Assembly (NCBI RefSeq): GCF_030866785.1
Contig: NZ_CP133018.1
Coordinates: 1-64,000 of the forward strand
Direction: 5' to 3'
Source of the DNA: Agromyces protaetiae
Lineage (GTDB): Bacteria; Actinomycetota; Actinomycetes; Actinomycetales; Microbacteriaceae
Length of the DNA: 64,000 nucleotides
The notes beneath the pieces were generated by a model. The model had not been told where the DNA came from. It worked only from the letters and a program-made list of their open reading frames with translations, and did not search any database. Position numbers and translations under genes: made by a program. Below are positions 1 through 11,095 of this stretch, piece by piece; the stretch's first letter is position 1; each line of letters opens with the position of its first letter.

Positions 1-1452
1 ATGACGGAACAGCCCATCTCTGAGACATGGGCGACGGTCCTGGACCGGTTGGGGGGCGACGCGTCGATCACCCCGATGCTGCAGGGCTTCCTGAACCTCG
101 TCGAGCCGAAGGGCATCGCCGCCGGCACGTTCTATCTCGAGGTCCCGAACGACTTCACGGCGAGCATGCTCAACCAGCGCATGCGAGTCCCGCTCCTCCA
201 GGCGATGGGCGTCATCGAGTCGCCGAGTCCGGTCACGTCGTTCTATGTGGTCGTGAACCCCGAACTCGAGGAGCCGCGCCTGCCCGAGACCCCCGGGCCG
301 GGCGGTGCGGGTCACGCCGGAGGCGGCGCGTACACCGACGACTACCCCGACGCGGCCGAGGTCCCCCAGACTCCGCACTCGGTCTTCGAACAGACCGCCG
401 GCGATCGCCCGCGCGATGCCCGGCTGAACCCGAAGTACTCGTTCGACAGCTTCGTGATCGGCCAGTCCAACCGGTTCGCCCACGCCGCGGCGGTCGCGGT
501 CGCGGAGGCTCCGGCGAAGGCGTACAACCCGCTGTTCATCTACGGCGATTCCGGGCTGGGCAAGACGCACCTGCTCCACGCCATCGGCCATTACGCGATG
601 AGCATGTACCCGGGGATCCGGGTGCGGTACGTGAGTTCCGAGGAATTCACGAACGACTTCATCAACTCGATCGCGAACAACCGCGGGTCGCTGTTCCAGC
701 AGCGGTACCGCAACGTCGACATCCTGCTGATCGACGACATCCAGTTCCTGCAGGGCAAGGCGGAGACGCAGGAGGCGTTCTTCCACACCTTCAACAACCT
801 GCACGACCACAACAAGCAGGTCGTGATCACGAGCGACGTGCCGCCGAAGCATCTCACGGGCTTCGAGGATCGCATGCGCAGCCGGTTCGAGTGGGGACTC
901 ATCACGGACGTACAGGCCCCTGACCTCGAGACGCGTATCGCGATCCTCCGGAAGAAGGCGCAGTCCGAGCGACTCGAGGTGCCCGCAGACATCCTCGAGT
1001 ACATGGCGTCGAAGGTCTCGAGCAACATCCGCGAGCTCGAGGGCACGCTGATCCGCGTGACCGCCTTCGCGAGCCTCAACCGGACCCCGGTGGACATGCC
1101 GCTGGTGCAGACCGTGCTGAAGGACCTGATCACCGACGACACCGACAACGTCGTGGCGCCGGTCGACATCATCACGGCGACCGCCGATTACTTCAAGCTC
1201 ACGGTCGACGACCTGTACGGCTCGAGCCGGTCGCAGGCGGTCGCGACGGCGCGTCAGATCGCGATGTACCTCTGCCGTGAGCTCACCAATCTGTCGCTGC
1301 CGAAGATCGGCCAGCTGTTCGGCAATCGCGATCACACCACGGTCATGTACGCGAACAAGAAGATCTCCGAGCTCATGAAGGAGCGGCGGTCGATCTACAA
1401 CCAGGTCACCGAGCTCACCGCGCGCATCAAGCAGAACGCCCGCTTCCGCTGA
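1..1452 (+). CDS. dnaA: Chromosomal replication initiator protein DnaA
   Basis: DnaA binds 9-bp boxes in oriC, melts the adjacent AT-rich DNA and loads the replicative helicase. The 483-residue product has the usual layout: an N-terminal domain I, a short variable linker (about residues 95-140, rich in Gly, Pro and acidic residues), an AAA+ ATPase with Walker A GDSGLGKT at about 182-189 and Walker B LLIDDIQF, and a C-terminal DNA-binding domain with the signature [12 protein letters not shown] near 443. The ATG is the first base of the window, so its promoter and ribosome binding site are not visible. The origin follows directly downstream, as in most Actinobacteria. The linker is shorter than in Streptomyces. 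Identification is certain. Confidence 0.98.
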   Translation: MTEQPISETWATVLDRLGGDASITPMLQGFLNLVEPKGIAAGTFYLEVPNDFTASMLNQRMRVPLLQAMGVIESPSPVTSFYVVVNPELEEPRLPETPGPGGAGHAGGGAYTDDYPDAAEVPQTPHSVFEQTAGDRPRDARLNPKYSFDSFVIGQSNRFAHAAAVAVAEAPAKAYNPLFIYGDSGLGKTHLLHAIGHYAMSMYPGIRVRYVSSEEFTNDFINSIANNRGSLFQQRYRNVDILLIDDIQFLQGKAETQEAFFHTFNNLHDHNKQVVITSDVPPKHLTGFEDRMRSRFEWGLITDVQAPDLETRIAILRKKAQSERLEVPADILEYMASKVSSNIRELEGTLIRVTAFASLNRTPVDMPLVQTVLKDLITDDTDNVVAPVDIITATADYFKLTVDDLYGSSRSQAVATARQIAMYLCRELTNLSLPKIGQLFGNRDHTTVMYANKKISELMKERRSIYNQVTELTARIKQNARFR

Positions 1453-1459
1453 TCCGCCG

Positions 1460-1527
1460 CCGGTCGCCATCCCCCACCGGTCGCGATCCCAGACCGGGTG
1501 CGGCACCACGCCGGTCGCGATCCCCCA
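1460..1527. repeat. Three copies of CCGGTCGC(G/C)ATCCC just after dnaA
   Basis: Three direct copies of a 14-base word begin at 1460, 1477 and 1511. The first reads CCGGTCGCCATCCC and the other two CCGGTCGCGATCCC. The first two abut with a 17-bp period; the third is 34 bp (two periods) after the second. They lie between the dnaA stop and the DnaA-box cluster. They do not resemble DnaA boxes, and I do not know their role. Confidence 0.75.
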
Positions 1528-1786
1528 TGGGGGGCCGGATGCCTCCACGCGTATCCTCAGCCCGCCTGGCAGCCGTTTCCCCACAAGTGTGGAAAACCTG
1601 TGGAATGTTAACGAGTAACCGCCTGAAGGCTGTTGAACAGCGTGCGGCGCCTGTGCACAACCCCGTCGAGCACCATGCCGCCCGTGCGGCCACCCCCTCG
1701 TGATTCCACACACCGTGCACACGTCCGACGGGCCCCGATCGGCGTCGATCCGGGGATCTCTGCACACCATCCACAGTTTCCACAAC

Positions 1787-1819
1787 GGTTAACACCGTTA
1801 AGAGAATTAAGAATTCAAT
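1787..1819. other. AT-rich putative DNA unwinding element of oriC
   Basis: In an otherwise strongly GC-rich region, about 33 bases here are mostly A and T, with TTAAC, GTTAAGAG and AATTAAGAATTC words. The stretch directly follows the last two DnaA boxes (1767-1784) on the dnaN side. Its position and composition match the element that DnaA opens first. This is a composition-based assignment. Confidence 0.65.
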
Positions 1820-1924
1820 GGGCGCTCGGCAACCTGAGCGGTTCAGCCCGCGGATCGGGCCCGATCCGAACCGGAGCACTGCCGCTAGCATGGGTTCGAT
1901 CAGCACCTCCACGACGGGAGCACC

Positions 1925-3073
1925 GTGAGATTCCAGGTCAACCGCGACGTCTTCAGTGAGGCCGTCTCCTTCGCCGTCAAACTCCTGCCGCAGCGCACGA
2001 CCCTCCCGATCCTCTCCGGCGTGCTCATCCAGGCGAACGACGACGGTCTCGTGCTGTCGTCGTTCGACTACGAGGTGTCGAGTCAGACCGAGATCCAGGC
2101 CGACGTCGAAGAACCCGGCACCGTGCTCGTCTCAGGCCGGTTGCTCGCGGAGATCGCGGGGCGCCTGCCGAACGCGCCCGTGCGGATCGCGACCGAGGAG
2201 TCACGCATCTCGGTGTCGTGCGGCTCGGCGAACTTCACACTGCTGTCGATGCCGGTCGAGGAATATCCGTCGATTCCCGAGATCGGCGAGCAGTCGGGCG
2301 TGGTACCCGCCGACGAGTTCGCGGCGGCGGTCGCGCAGGTCGCGGTCGCGGCGTCGCGTGACGACGTCACCCCGGTGATCACGGGCGTGCAGCTCGAGGT
2401 CCGTGAGAACAGCCTCAACCTCGTGGCCACCGACCGCTACCGGGTCGCCGTTCGTGAGATCGCGTGGGACGGTGGCGGCGTCGCAGCCGACACGACGCTC
2501 TCCGCGCTGGTGCCCGCGCGGACCCTGCAGGAGGTCGGCAAGACGTTCGGGCACTCCGGCACCATCCAGGTCGCGATCACGAGCCGCGACGACCGCGAGC
2601 TCATCGCCTTCAGTGCGGACAAGAAGACCGTGACTTCGCTGCTGATCAAGGGCAACTTCCCGCCCGTGCGCCGGTTGTTCCCCGACAACGTCGACAACTA
2701 CGCCGTCATGAACACCGCCGAGCTGATCGAGGCGACGCGCCGCGTCGCCCTCGTGCTCGAGCGCGAGGCCGCGCTGCGCTTCAGCTTCAGTGCCGACGGT
2801 CTCACGCTCGAGGCCATCGGCAGCGAGCAGGCACAGGCCTCGGAGTCGATCGACGCGATCCTCTCGGGCGACGAGACCGTCGTGTCGCTGAAGCCGCAGT
2901 TCCTGCTCGACGGACTCGCGGCGGTGCCGAGCGAGTTCGTGCGCATCTCGTTCACGAAGACCGAGAATCCCAACAAGCCGGGCCCGGTGCTCATCACGAG
3001 CCAGACCTCTCGCGAGCAGGCCGGCGGCGACACGTACCGGTACCTGCTGCAGCCGAACCTGCTGCTGCGCTGA
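1925..3073 (+). CDS. dnaN: DNA polymerase III beta sliding clamp
   Basis: The beta clamp is a dimeric ring that tethers DNA polymerase III and other repair proteins to DNA. The 382-residue product begins MRFQVNRDVF and ends in LLQPNLLLR, the usual start and C-terminal region of actinobacterial DnaN, and its length is normal for the family. The ATG follows an ACGGGAGCACCG stretch that supplies a GGGAG ribosome binding site. It is the first gene on the far side of oriC and is transcribed away from it. No oddities are seen. Confidence 0.97.
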   Translation: MRFQVNRDVFSEAVSFAVKLLPQRTTLPILSGVLIQANDDGLVLSSFDYEVSSQTEIQADVEEPGTVLVSGRLLAEIAGRLPNAPVRIATEESRISVSCGSANFTLLSMPVEEYPSIPEIGEQSGVVPADEFAAAVAQVAVAASRDDVTPVITGVQLEVRENSLNLVATDRYRVAVREIAWDGGGVAADTTLSALVPARTLQEVGKTFGHSGTIQVAITSRDDRELIAFSADKKTVTSLLIKGNFPPVRRLFPDNVDNYAVMNTAELIEATRRVALVLEREAALRFSFSADGLTLEAIGSEQAQASESIDAILSGDETVVSLKPQFLLDGLAAVPSEFVRISFTKTENPNKPGPVLITSQTSREQAGGDTYRYLLQPNLLLR

Positions 3074-3215
3074 CCCCCTTGTCGCTCCTCGACCGGTGGG
3101 TGGGTCGCTCGCCGGCGCTGGCTGCGCGACCCAGCCGGGGCTCGATGTCGGCGCGGCCAGGTAGCGTTGACGGGCCGAGTCGAACGGCCGGGTCCGGTCG
3201 AGAAGGGAGCCCAGC

Positions 3216-4460
3216 GTGCACGTCGCCCGCCTCTCCCTCACCGACTACCGCAACTACGCGAACGCCGATCTCGAGCTCGCCCCGGGCGCGACGGTGCTCG
3301 TGGGCCGCAACGGTCAGGGCAAGACCAACCTCGTCGAGGCGATCGGCTATCTCGCGACCCTCGGCTCGCACCGGGTCTCGGGCGATCAGGCGCTGATCAG
3401 AGCGGGCGCCGACGCGGCGATCGTGCGTGCGCTGCTCGCACACGGCGACCGGCAGGTGCTCATCGAGCTCCAGCTGAACCGGCAGGGCGCGAACCGGGCG
3501 CAGCTGAACCGGTCCGCGGTGAAGCCGCGCGAGCTCCCGCGGTACGCCCATTCGGTGCTGTTCGCTCCGGAGGACCTCGCGATCGTGCGCGGCGAGCCGG
3601 GGGTGCGTCGACGGCTGCTCGATGAGCTGCTCGTCCAGCGCACGCCGCGGCTGTCGGGGGTCATGAGCGACTACGAGCGAGTGCTCAAACAGCGCAACAC
3701 GTTGCTGAAGAGCGCTCGGGCGCGCGGCATGGCGGCGAATGCGCTGCCCACGCTCGACATCTGGGATGAGCGTCTCGTCGAACTCGGATCCGAGCTCATC
3801 GACCAGCGGCTCGCGCTCGTGGCCGAGCTCGGCGAGCCGTTGGCGGTGGCGTACCGGTCGATCGTCGATGCCGATCACGCGCCGACGCTGCGACCCGTGC
3901 TGTCGATCGACGGCGGGGATCCCGATGCCGAGGCCGACGAGGGTGCCGCGGGTCTCGGCGGTGCCGAAGCCGGCGGCGACGAGGCGCGTGCGCCCGAGAC
4001 ATCCGTCAGCTCGACCGCCGACCGGTTCGCCGCGGCGCTCCGCAACCGACGCGGTCGTGAGCTCGAACGCGGACTGACGCTCTCGGGCCCGCACCGCGAC
4101 GATGTGCTGCTGCTGCTGAACGGGCTTCCCGCGAAGGGATACGCCAGCCACGGCGAGTCGTGGTCCTTTGCGCTCGCGCTCCGCCTCGCGTCGGCCGAGC
4201 TGCTCCGCCGCGACTCGTCGACCGGCGATCCCGTGCTCGTGCTCGACGACGTCTTCGCCGAGCTCGACCGGCTGCGCCGCGAGCGGTTGGCCGCGGCGAT
4301 CGGCGACTTCGAACAGGTGCTGGTCACCGCGGCGGTGCTCGAGGACGTGCCTTCGCCGCTCACCGCGCGTATCGTGCAGATCGAGGCCGGTCGTATCGTC
4401 GACGCGGCGGGTCAGGCGGCACCCGGAACTCGCTCGGGTGAGGAGGCGGCCGATGGCTGA
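3216..4460 (+). CDS. recF: DNA replication and repair protein RecF
   Basis: RecF is an SMC-like ATPase that, with RecO and RecR, helps load RecA at gaps on single-stranded DNA. The 414-residue product begins MHVARLSLTDYRNY, has Walker A GRNGQGKT at about 30-37, a signature region LSGPHRDDVLLLLNG, and Walker B VLVLDDVFAELD. An Asp/Glu/Gly/Ala-rich low-complexity insert occupies about residues 231-265 and makes the protein slightly longer than typical. An AAGGGAG ribosome binding site precedes the ATG. Its stop overlaps the start of the following DUF721 gene by 8 bases, which indicates translational coupling. The 142 bp between dnaN and recF hold nothing I recognise. Confidence 0.97.
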   Translation: MHVARLSLTDYRNYANADLELAPGATVLVGRNGQGKTNLVEAIGYLATLGSHRVSGDQALIRAGADAAIVRALLAHGDRQVLIELQLNRQGANRAQLNRSAVKPRELPRYAHSVLFAPEDLAIVRGEPGVRRRLLDELLVQRTPRLSGVMSDYERVLKQRNTLLKSARARGMAANALPTLDIWDERLVELGSELIDQRLALVAELGEPLAVAYRSIVDADHAPTLRPVLSIDGGDPDAEADEGAAGLGGAEAGGDEARAPETSVSSTADRFAAALRNRRGRELERGLTLSGPHRDDVLLLLNGLPAKGYASHGESWSFALALRLASAELLRRDSSTGDPVLVLDDVFAELDRLRRERLAAAIGDFEQVLVTAAVLEDVPSPLTARIVQIEAGRIVDAAGQAAPGTRSGEEAADG

Positions 4461-4932
4461 GGCATCCGAGGCGGTGCGTGTCTATCAGCACTTCCGCGAG
4501 ATCTTCGGCGCCGACCGGCCGCGCCCGCGTTCGCGGCGGCGGGAGCCGCGGCCCGGCAGCGAACCGTTCACGCCCGGGCGTGACCCGAAGCCGCTCGGCG
4601 ACACGATCGACGTGCTCTCCAGCGAACTCGGCTGGAGCGGCCCGCTCTCGCAGCACGACCTGCTCGCGTCGTGGGCCGACGTCGCCGGGGAGGACACCGC
4701 GAAGCACTCGGAACCGATCGGCATCGAGGGCGGGGTGCTCCAGGTGCGCTGCGAGTCGACCGCCTGGGCGACGCAGCTGCGGATGATGCGCTCGCAGCTC
4801 GTCGCACGCATCCTCGAGCGGTACCCGGGGGCGGGCGTCGAGACGATCCGCTTCCAGGGGCCGGACGCCCCCACGTGGAAATGGGGTCCCAGATCGGTTC
4901 CAGGGCGTGGCCCGCGCGATACTTACGGCTGA
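4453..4932 (+). CDS. DUF721 (DciA-like) protein
   Basis: This 159-residue protein occupies the conserved slot between recF and gyrB and belongs to the DUF721 family. The core includes TIDVLSSELGW, a DLLASWADVAGEDTAKHSEP segment and a VRCESTAWATQLRMM segment, typical of the family. Relatives in other bacteria (DciA) help operate the replicative helicase DnaB, so a replication role is likely but inferred. I chose the ATG at 4453, which overlaps the recF stop and has GGAGGCGG upstream; the open frame extends much further 5' but only as a shadow of recF. The N-terminus is rich in Arg and Pro and probably disordered. Confidence 0.88.
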   Translation: MAEASEAVRVYQHFREIFGADRPRPRSRRREPRPGSEPFTPGRDPKPLGDTIDVLSSELGWSGPLSQHDLLASWADVAGEDTAKHSEPIGIEGGVLQVRCESTAWATQLRMMRSQLVARILERYPGAGVETIRFQGPDAPTWKWGPRSVPGRGPRDTYG

Positions 4933-5028
4933 GAGGACGAAAACGGTCGATGGGGTGACGAACTTCGCTCAGAAGGGCCGTTCAGCCCGGATGAGCGGGC
5001 TCGGTTTGATAGGATCGAACGTCGCTAG

Positions 5029-7071
<2,043 letters not shown>

Positions 7072-7072
7072 C

Positions 7073-7103
7073 GAGCGGATGCCTCGTGGCGAGGCATCCG
7101 CTC
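7073..7103 (+). terminator. 14-bp perfect hairpin after gyrB
   Basis: Immediately after the gyrB stop, GAGCGGATGCCTCG (7073-7086) pairs perfectly with 7090-7103 around a 3-base TGG loop. No T-run follows, so termination may be weak or partial. Each arm carries one copy of the 11-bp word CGAGGCATCCG that recurs across the window, so the stem is built from two inverted copies of that word. Confidence 0.6.
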
Positions 7104-7113
7104 ATCAGCCGAT

Positions 7114-7132
7114 GGCCGGCCTGCAGCCGGCC
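7114..7132 (+). repeat. Short GC hairpin in the gyrB-gyrA gap
   Basis: GGCCGGC (7114-7120) and GCCGGCC (7126-7132) form a 7-bp perfect stem with loop CTGCA, 10 bases after the larger hairpin. With that hairpin it may modulate read-through from gyrB into gyrA. No further evidence is available. Confidence 0.4.
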
Positions 7133-7172
7133 TCATCGCGACCAGCCTCTCTAGGAAACGAGAATCCCCGAC

Positions 7173-9785
7173 ATGACAGACGAGACGGGCACCGAGGACT
7201 ACGGCATCCACGGCCGTATCGACCAGGTCGATCTGCAGCTCGAGATGCAGCGGTCGTACCTCGACTACGCCATGAGCGTCATCATCGGGCGCGCACTGCC
7301 CGATGTGCGCGATGGGCTCAAGCCCGTGCACCGCCGCGTGATCTACACGATGTACGACGGCGGATACCGGCCCGACCGTGCGTTCTCGAAGTGCACACGC
7401 GTCATCGGCGACGTCATGGGTCAGTTCCACCCGCACGGTGACAGCGCGGTCTACGACTCGCTCGTGCGTCTCGTGCAGCCGTGGTCGCTGCGCTACCCGC
7501 TCGCGCTCGGTCAGGGCAACTTCGGCTCGCCGGGCAATGACGGCGCAGCCGCCCACCGGTACACCGAGACCAAGATGTCGCCGCTCGCCATGGAGATGGT
7601 GCGGGACATCGAGGAAGAGACCGTCGACTTCCAGGACAACTACGACGGTCGCACCCAGGAGCCGACGGTCCTGCCGAGCCGGTTTCCGAACCTGCTCGTC
7701 AACGGCTCGGTCGGCATCGCGGTCGGTATGGCCACGAACATCCCGCCGCACAACCTGCGCGAGGTCGCCGACGGCGCGCTGTGGGCGCTCGAGCACCCGG
7801 ATGCCACGCGCGAGGAGCTGCAGGTCGCGCTCATGCAGCGCATCAAGGGTCCCGACTTCCCGACCGGTGCCCAGATCCTCGGCACCAAGGGCATCCAGGA
7901 CGCGTACCGCACGGGCCGCGGCTCGATCACCATGCGGGCGGTCGTCTCGGTGGAAGAGATCGAGGGCCGCACGTCGCTCGTGGTCACCGAGCTGCCGTAC
8001 CAGGTGAACCCCGACAACCTCGCGATCAAGATCGCCGATCTCGTGAAGGACGGCAAGGTCGCGGGCATCGCCGACATCCGCGACGAGTCGTCGGGTCGTA
8101 CCGGTCAGCGCCTCGTGATCGTGCTGAAGCGCGACGCGGTCGCGAAGGTGGTGCTGAACAACCTCTACAAGCACACCTCCCTGCAAGAGAACTTCGGCGC
8201 GAACATGCTCGCCATCGTCGACGGCGTGCCGCGCACGCTCTCGGTCGACGGGTTCATCTCGCACTGGGTCGACCACCAGATCGACGTCATCGTTCGCCGC
8301 ACCGAGTACCGCCTGCGCGAAGCCGAGGCCCGGGCGCACATCCTGCGCGGCTACCTCAAGGCGCTCGACGCGCTCGACGAGGTCATCGCGCTCATCCGCC
8401 GGTCGCCGAGCGCCGACGAGGCGCGCGAGGGCCTGATAGAGCTGCTCGACATCGACGAGCTGCAGGCGAAGGCGATCCTCGAGCTGCAGCTGCGCCGCCT
8501 CGCGGCGCTGGAGCGTCAGAAGATCATGGACGACGCGGCGAAGCTCGAGCTGGAGATCGCCGACTTCAAGGACATTCTCGCGACACCGTCGCGGCAGCGG
8601 ACGATCATCGCGGACGAGCTCCGCGAGATCTCCGACAAGTTCGGCGATGAGCGTCGCACGCACATCATGCCGGGCTTCGACGGCGACATGTCCATCGAGG
8701 ACCTCATCCCCGAGGAGGAGATGGTCGTCACCGTCACGCGCGGTGGCTACGTCAAGCGCACGCGCAGCGACAACTACCGGTCGCAGCACCGCGGGGGCCG
8801 CGGTGTGCGTGGGGCGCAGCTGCGCGCCGACGACGTGGTCGACCACTTCTTCGTCACGACGACCCACCACTGGCTGCTGTTCTTCACGAATCAGGGGCGC
8901 GTGTACCGGGCGAAGACGTACGAGCTGCAGGAGGGCGGCCGGGACGCCAAGGGCCAGCACGTGGCGAACCTCCTCGAGCTGCAGCCCGACGAGCAGATCG
9001 CGGAGATCCTCGACATCCGCGACTACGAGGTCGCGAAGTACCTCGTGCTCGCCACGCGTGAGGGTCTCGTGAAGAAGACCGAGCTCACCGCCTACGACAC
9101 CAACCGCTCGCGCGGCGTCATCGCGATCAACCTGCGTGAGGGCGACGAGCTCGTCTCCGCCATGCTCGCCGACGAGCAGGACGAGATCCTGCTGGTCTCG
9201 CGCAAGGGCATGTCGCTCAGGTTCGAGGCGACCGACGAGGCACTGCGGCCCATGGGCCGGGCGACGTCGGGCGTCAAGGGCATGTCGTTCCGCGGGGACG
9301 ACGCGCTGCTCGAGGCATCCGTCGTCGCATCTTCCGACGCCGTCGATGCCGTCATCGCCGACGAGAACGGTGCCGACGAGGCATCCGGTCAGCGGTTCAG
9401 CCCGACCGACACCTACGTGTTCACCGTCACCGACGGCGGGTACGCGAAGCGGACCCGCATCGAGGAGTACCGCAAGCAGCAGCGCGGCGGTCTCGGCATC
9501 AAGGTCGCCAAGCTGAACGACGAACGCGGCGAACTCGCGGGCGCGCTGATCGCCTCGAGCGCCGACGAGGTCCTCGTGGTTCTTGCCAGCGGCAAGGTGG
9601 TACGCTCTGACGTCGCCGAAGTGCCCGCCAAGGGCCGAGACACGATGGGGGTTGTGTTCGCGAAGTTCGCGAACGACGATCGAATCATCGCGGTGGCCAA
9701 GAACACCGAGCGCAACCTCGTCGAGGAGGTCGCCGAATCCGAGGGGGCCGACCCCGATGCGGTAGTGGCCGCGGAAGAGGAGTGA
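7173..9785 (+). CDS. gyrA: DNA gyrase subunit A
   Basis: GyrA cuts and rejoins DNA in the gyrase heterotetramer. The 870-residue product has the [15 protein letters not shown] start region, the catalytic tyrosine in [10 protein letters not shown] (Y130), and six C-terminal beta-pinwheel blades with a GyrA-box-like [10 protein letters not shown]. The quinolone-resistance region reads [10 protein letters not shown]; the residues equivalent to E. coli S83 and D87 are Ser91 and Asp95, so no resistance change is visible at these two positions. The C-terminus has an acidic tail. The ATG follows AGGAAACGAGAATCCCCGAC. gyrB lies upstream, and the DUF3566 gene begins 8 bases after the stop, so the three are likely co-transcribed. 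Confidence 0.97.
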   Translation: MTDETGTEDYGIHGRIDQVDLQLEMQRSYLDYAMSVIIGRALPDVRDGLKPVHRRVIYTMYDGGYRPDRAFSKCTRVIGDVMGQFHPHGDSAVYDSLVRLVQPWSLRYPLALGQGNFGSPGNDGAAAHRYTETKMSPLAMEMVRDIEEETVDFQDNYDGRTQEPTVLPSRFPNLLVNGSVGIAVGMATNIPPHNLREVADGALWALEHPDATREELQVALMQRIKGPDFPTGAQILGTKGIQDAYRTGRGSITMRAVVSVEEIEGRTSLVVTELPYQVNPDNLAIKIADLVKDGKVAGIADIRDESSGRTGQRLVIVLKRDAVAKVVLNNLYKHTSLQENFGANMLAIVDGVPRTLSVDGFISHWVDHQIDVIVRRTEYRLREAEARAHILRGYLKALDALDEVIALIRRSPSADEAREGLIELLDIDELQAKAILELQLRRLAALERQKIMDDAAKLELEIADFKDILATPSRQRTIIADELREISDKFGDERRTHIMPGFDGDMSIEDLIPEEEMVVTVTRGGYVKRTRSDNYRSQHRGGRGVRGAQLRADDVVDHFFVTTTHHWLLFFTNQGRVYRAKTYELQEGGRDAKGQHVANLLELQPDEQIAEILDIRDYEVAKYLVLATREGLVKKTELTAYDTNRSRGVIAINLREGDELVSAMLADEQDEILLVSRKGMSLRFEATDEALRPMGRATSGVKGMSFRGDDALLEASVVASSDAVDAVIADENGADEASGQRFSPTDTYVFTVTDGGYAKRTRIEEYRKQQRGGLGIKVAKLNDERGELAGALIASSADEVLVVLASGKVVRSDVAEVPAKGRDTMGVVFAKFANDDRIIAVAKNTERNLVEEVAESEGADPDAVVAAEEE

Positions 9786-9792
9786 TCCATTC

Positions 9793-10197
9793 ATGAGTAG
9801 CGTCGCCGACAAGCTGGCTCGCAAGTCGAACCGCCGTCCGCCGGCGAAGCAGGTGCGCCTGCGCCTGGTCTACATCGACTTCTGGTCGACGGTGAAGCTG
9901 TCGTTCCTGGTGGCCGTGTGCCTCGCGATCGTGAACATCGTCGCGATGTTCCTGATCTGGACCGTGCTGAACTCCACCGGGATCTTCGACCTCGTGAACG
10001 ACCTGGTGCAAGACGTCGCCGGCGGCGGCACCGACCTGTCGATGTTCCTCTCGCTCGGCAACGTGATGGGCTTCGCGGTCGTCGGATCGCTGATCAACCT
10101 CGTCGTGACCACGGTGCTCGGCGCGGTGATCGCGGTGCTGTACAACCTCAGCGTGAAGATCACCGGCGGCCTGCTCGTGGGCTTCACCAACAACTAG
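9793..10197 (+). CDS. DUF3566 membrane protein
   Basis: A 134-residue protein of the DUF3566 family, which regularly sits after gyrA in Actinobacteria. A basic, hydrophilic N-terminus (about residues 1-25) is followed by a first membrane segment (about 35-60, LSFLVAVCLAIVNIVAMFLIW) and a second one (about 95-120). The family's conserved RLVYIDFWSTVKLSF entry to helix one is present. Function is not established; mycobacterial relatives interact with cell-wall and septal proteins. The ATG at 9793 sits 8 bases after gyrA with AGAGGAG upstream, so translation is probably coupled to gyrA. Confidence 0.85.
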   Translation: MSSVADKLARKSNRRPPAKQVRLRLVYIDFWSTVKLSFLVAVCLAIVNIVAMFLIWTVLNSTGIFDLVNDLVQDVAGGGTDLSMFLSLGNVMGFAVVGSLINLVVTTVLGAVIAVLYNLSVKITGGLLVGFTNN

Positions 10198-10274
10198 TCG
10201 TGCAGCAGCTGCCCGGCCGGGCTCGATTCGGTGAATCTTGGCCGGTCGGGTAGTCTGTCCTTCGGCCGAAATTC

Positions 10275-10348
10275 GGGGATATAGCTCAGGCGGTTAGAGC
10301 GCTTCGCTGATAACGAAGAGGTCCGAGGTTCAAGTCCTCGTATCCCCA
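10275..10348 (+). tRNA. tRNA-Ile (GAT anticodon)
   Basis: A 74-base cloverleaf. The acceptor stem GGGGATA (10275-10281) pairs with TATCCCC (10341-10347), the discriminator is A, and the D-arm starts AGCTCAG. The anticodon stem CTTCG/CGAAG encloses loop CTGATAA with GAT at 10309-10311, and the T-arm contains GTTCAAGTC. The CCA end is not encoded. It follows the gyrA/DUF3566 unit, as is common in Actinobacteria. Confidence 0.97.
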
Positions 10349-10401
10349 CTCGATACAACTCCACACGCTGGTTCGCCAGCACCCAGGGTCATCGGCCCGA
10401 C

Positions 10402-10474
10402 GGGGCCTTAGCTCAGTTGGTAGAGCGCCTGCTTTGCAAGCAGGATGTCGGGAGTTCGATTCTCCCAGGCTCCA
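10402..10474 (+). tRNA. tRNA-Ala (TGC anticodon)
   Basis: A 73-base cloverleaf. The acceptor stem GGGGCCT (10402-10408) pairs with AGGCTCC (10467-10473) with one G-T pair, and the discriminator is A. The anticodon stem CCTGC/GCAGG has loop TTTGCAA with TGC at 10435-10437. The T-arm contains GTTCGATTC. CCA is not encoded. It lies 53 bases after tRNA-Ile and is probably co-transcribed. Confidence 0.97.
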
Positions 10475-10500
10475 CACTTTGGCACCGGTATGGTCGGCGT

Positions 10501-10914
10501 GTGCAGAGCAAACCGGTGTTCGCGCGGCTCCCGAATGTTCGGGCCGTTCGGCTGGCGCGTGCTGAGCTGTTCGTGAAGATCACGTACGGCCTGGTGACGA
10601 TTCCGTTGGCGTTCGTCACCTTGCTGATGCTCCACATCGTCGCGCAGACCGTCTACGCGAATGCTCACGACCTCCAACCGTTCCAGCCGGTCGTGCCGAC
10701 CCTCATCGAGGCTCTCGGCCCGATACTGCTGTGGGTCACTGGACTTCTCGGGTTCCGCCTGACGCGTGGATCGGCACGCAGCTGGGTACCCGGGGCTGTT
10801 GCGTATCTCGTAACGCTCGCAGTCGCAATCGCGTTCAGGCTGGTGCCTTTCATCGTCTACGTGATCGCGCATAGTGCGCGGGCGGAGCTGCCGTCCGGCC
10901 CAGTGCTGCCGTGA
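10501..10914 (+). CDS. Small membrane protein of unknown function
   Basis: I do not recognise a family. The 137-residue product from GTG 10501 has a basic N-terminus followed by three or four hydrophobic stretches, roughly residues 28-48, 68-85 and 95-125, so it is probably an integral membrane protein. The same frame is open upstream into the tRNA-Ala gene, so the GTG just after the tRNA is the first sensible start, but no strong ribosome binding site is visible. Third-position GC looks lower than in the flanking core genes, which may mean recent acquisition. The next 180 bp (10915-11095) hold no convincing gene. Confidence 0.6.
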   Translation: MQSKPVFARLPNVRAVRLARAELFVKITYGLVTIPLAFVTLLMLHIVAQTVYANAHDLQPFQPVVPTLIEALGPILLWVTGLLGFRLTRGSARSWVPGAVAYLVTLAVAIAFRLVPFIVYVIAHSARAELPSGPVLP

Positions 10915-11095
10915 CGACCGATGCCGGGGATCATGGCTTCGCGATCAACCGCCGTTCGGTGGCTCGGGATGCGTCCCGCATTCAGCTCCGACGACGCGGC
11001 CAGTACGAACTCGTATGCGGTCGACGCATACCAAAGGCCGACGGCTGATCCGGTGGTATGGGTCGCCCAGCGCACACGAACGCGGCGGCGCTCGA

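Larger units (their letters stand above)
1453..1924. other. oriC: Chromosomal origin of replication (oriC)
   Basis: The 472-bp dnaA-dnaN gap has no credible gene and holds a cluster of DnaA-box-like 9-mers on both strands. Examples are TTCCCCACA (1577-1585), TGTGGAAAA (1588-1596), TGTGGAATG (1599-1607), TGTGCACAA (1652-1660), GATTCCACA (1702-1710), CCATCCACA (1767-1775) and GTTTCCACA (1776-1784). Most lie within one or two mismatches of the actinobacterial consensus TTGTCCACA/TTATCCACA. The clustering between 1570 and 1790, next to an AT-rich stretch, fits a bacterial unwinding region. Box assignment is by eye; their affinities are unknown. Confidence 0.93.

Noticed and set aside
1427..1912. 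Minus-strand open frame across oriC
   Set aside because: It crosses the DnaA-box cluster and AT-rich element and has no motif or ribosome binding site.
10275..10474. Possible rRNA operon next to tRNA-Ile and tRNA-Ala
   Set aside because: This tRNA pair often lies in rRNA spacers, but no 16S or 23S sequence flanks it here; it follows gyrA instead.
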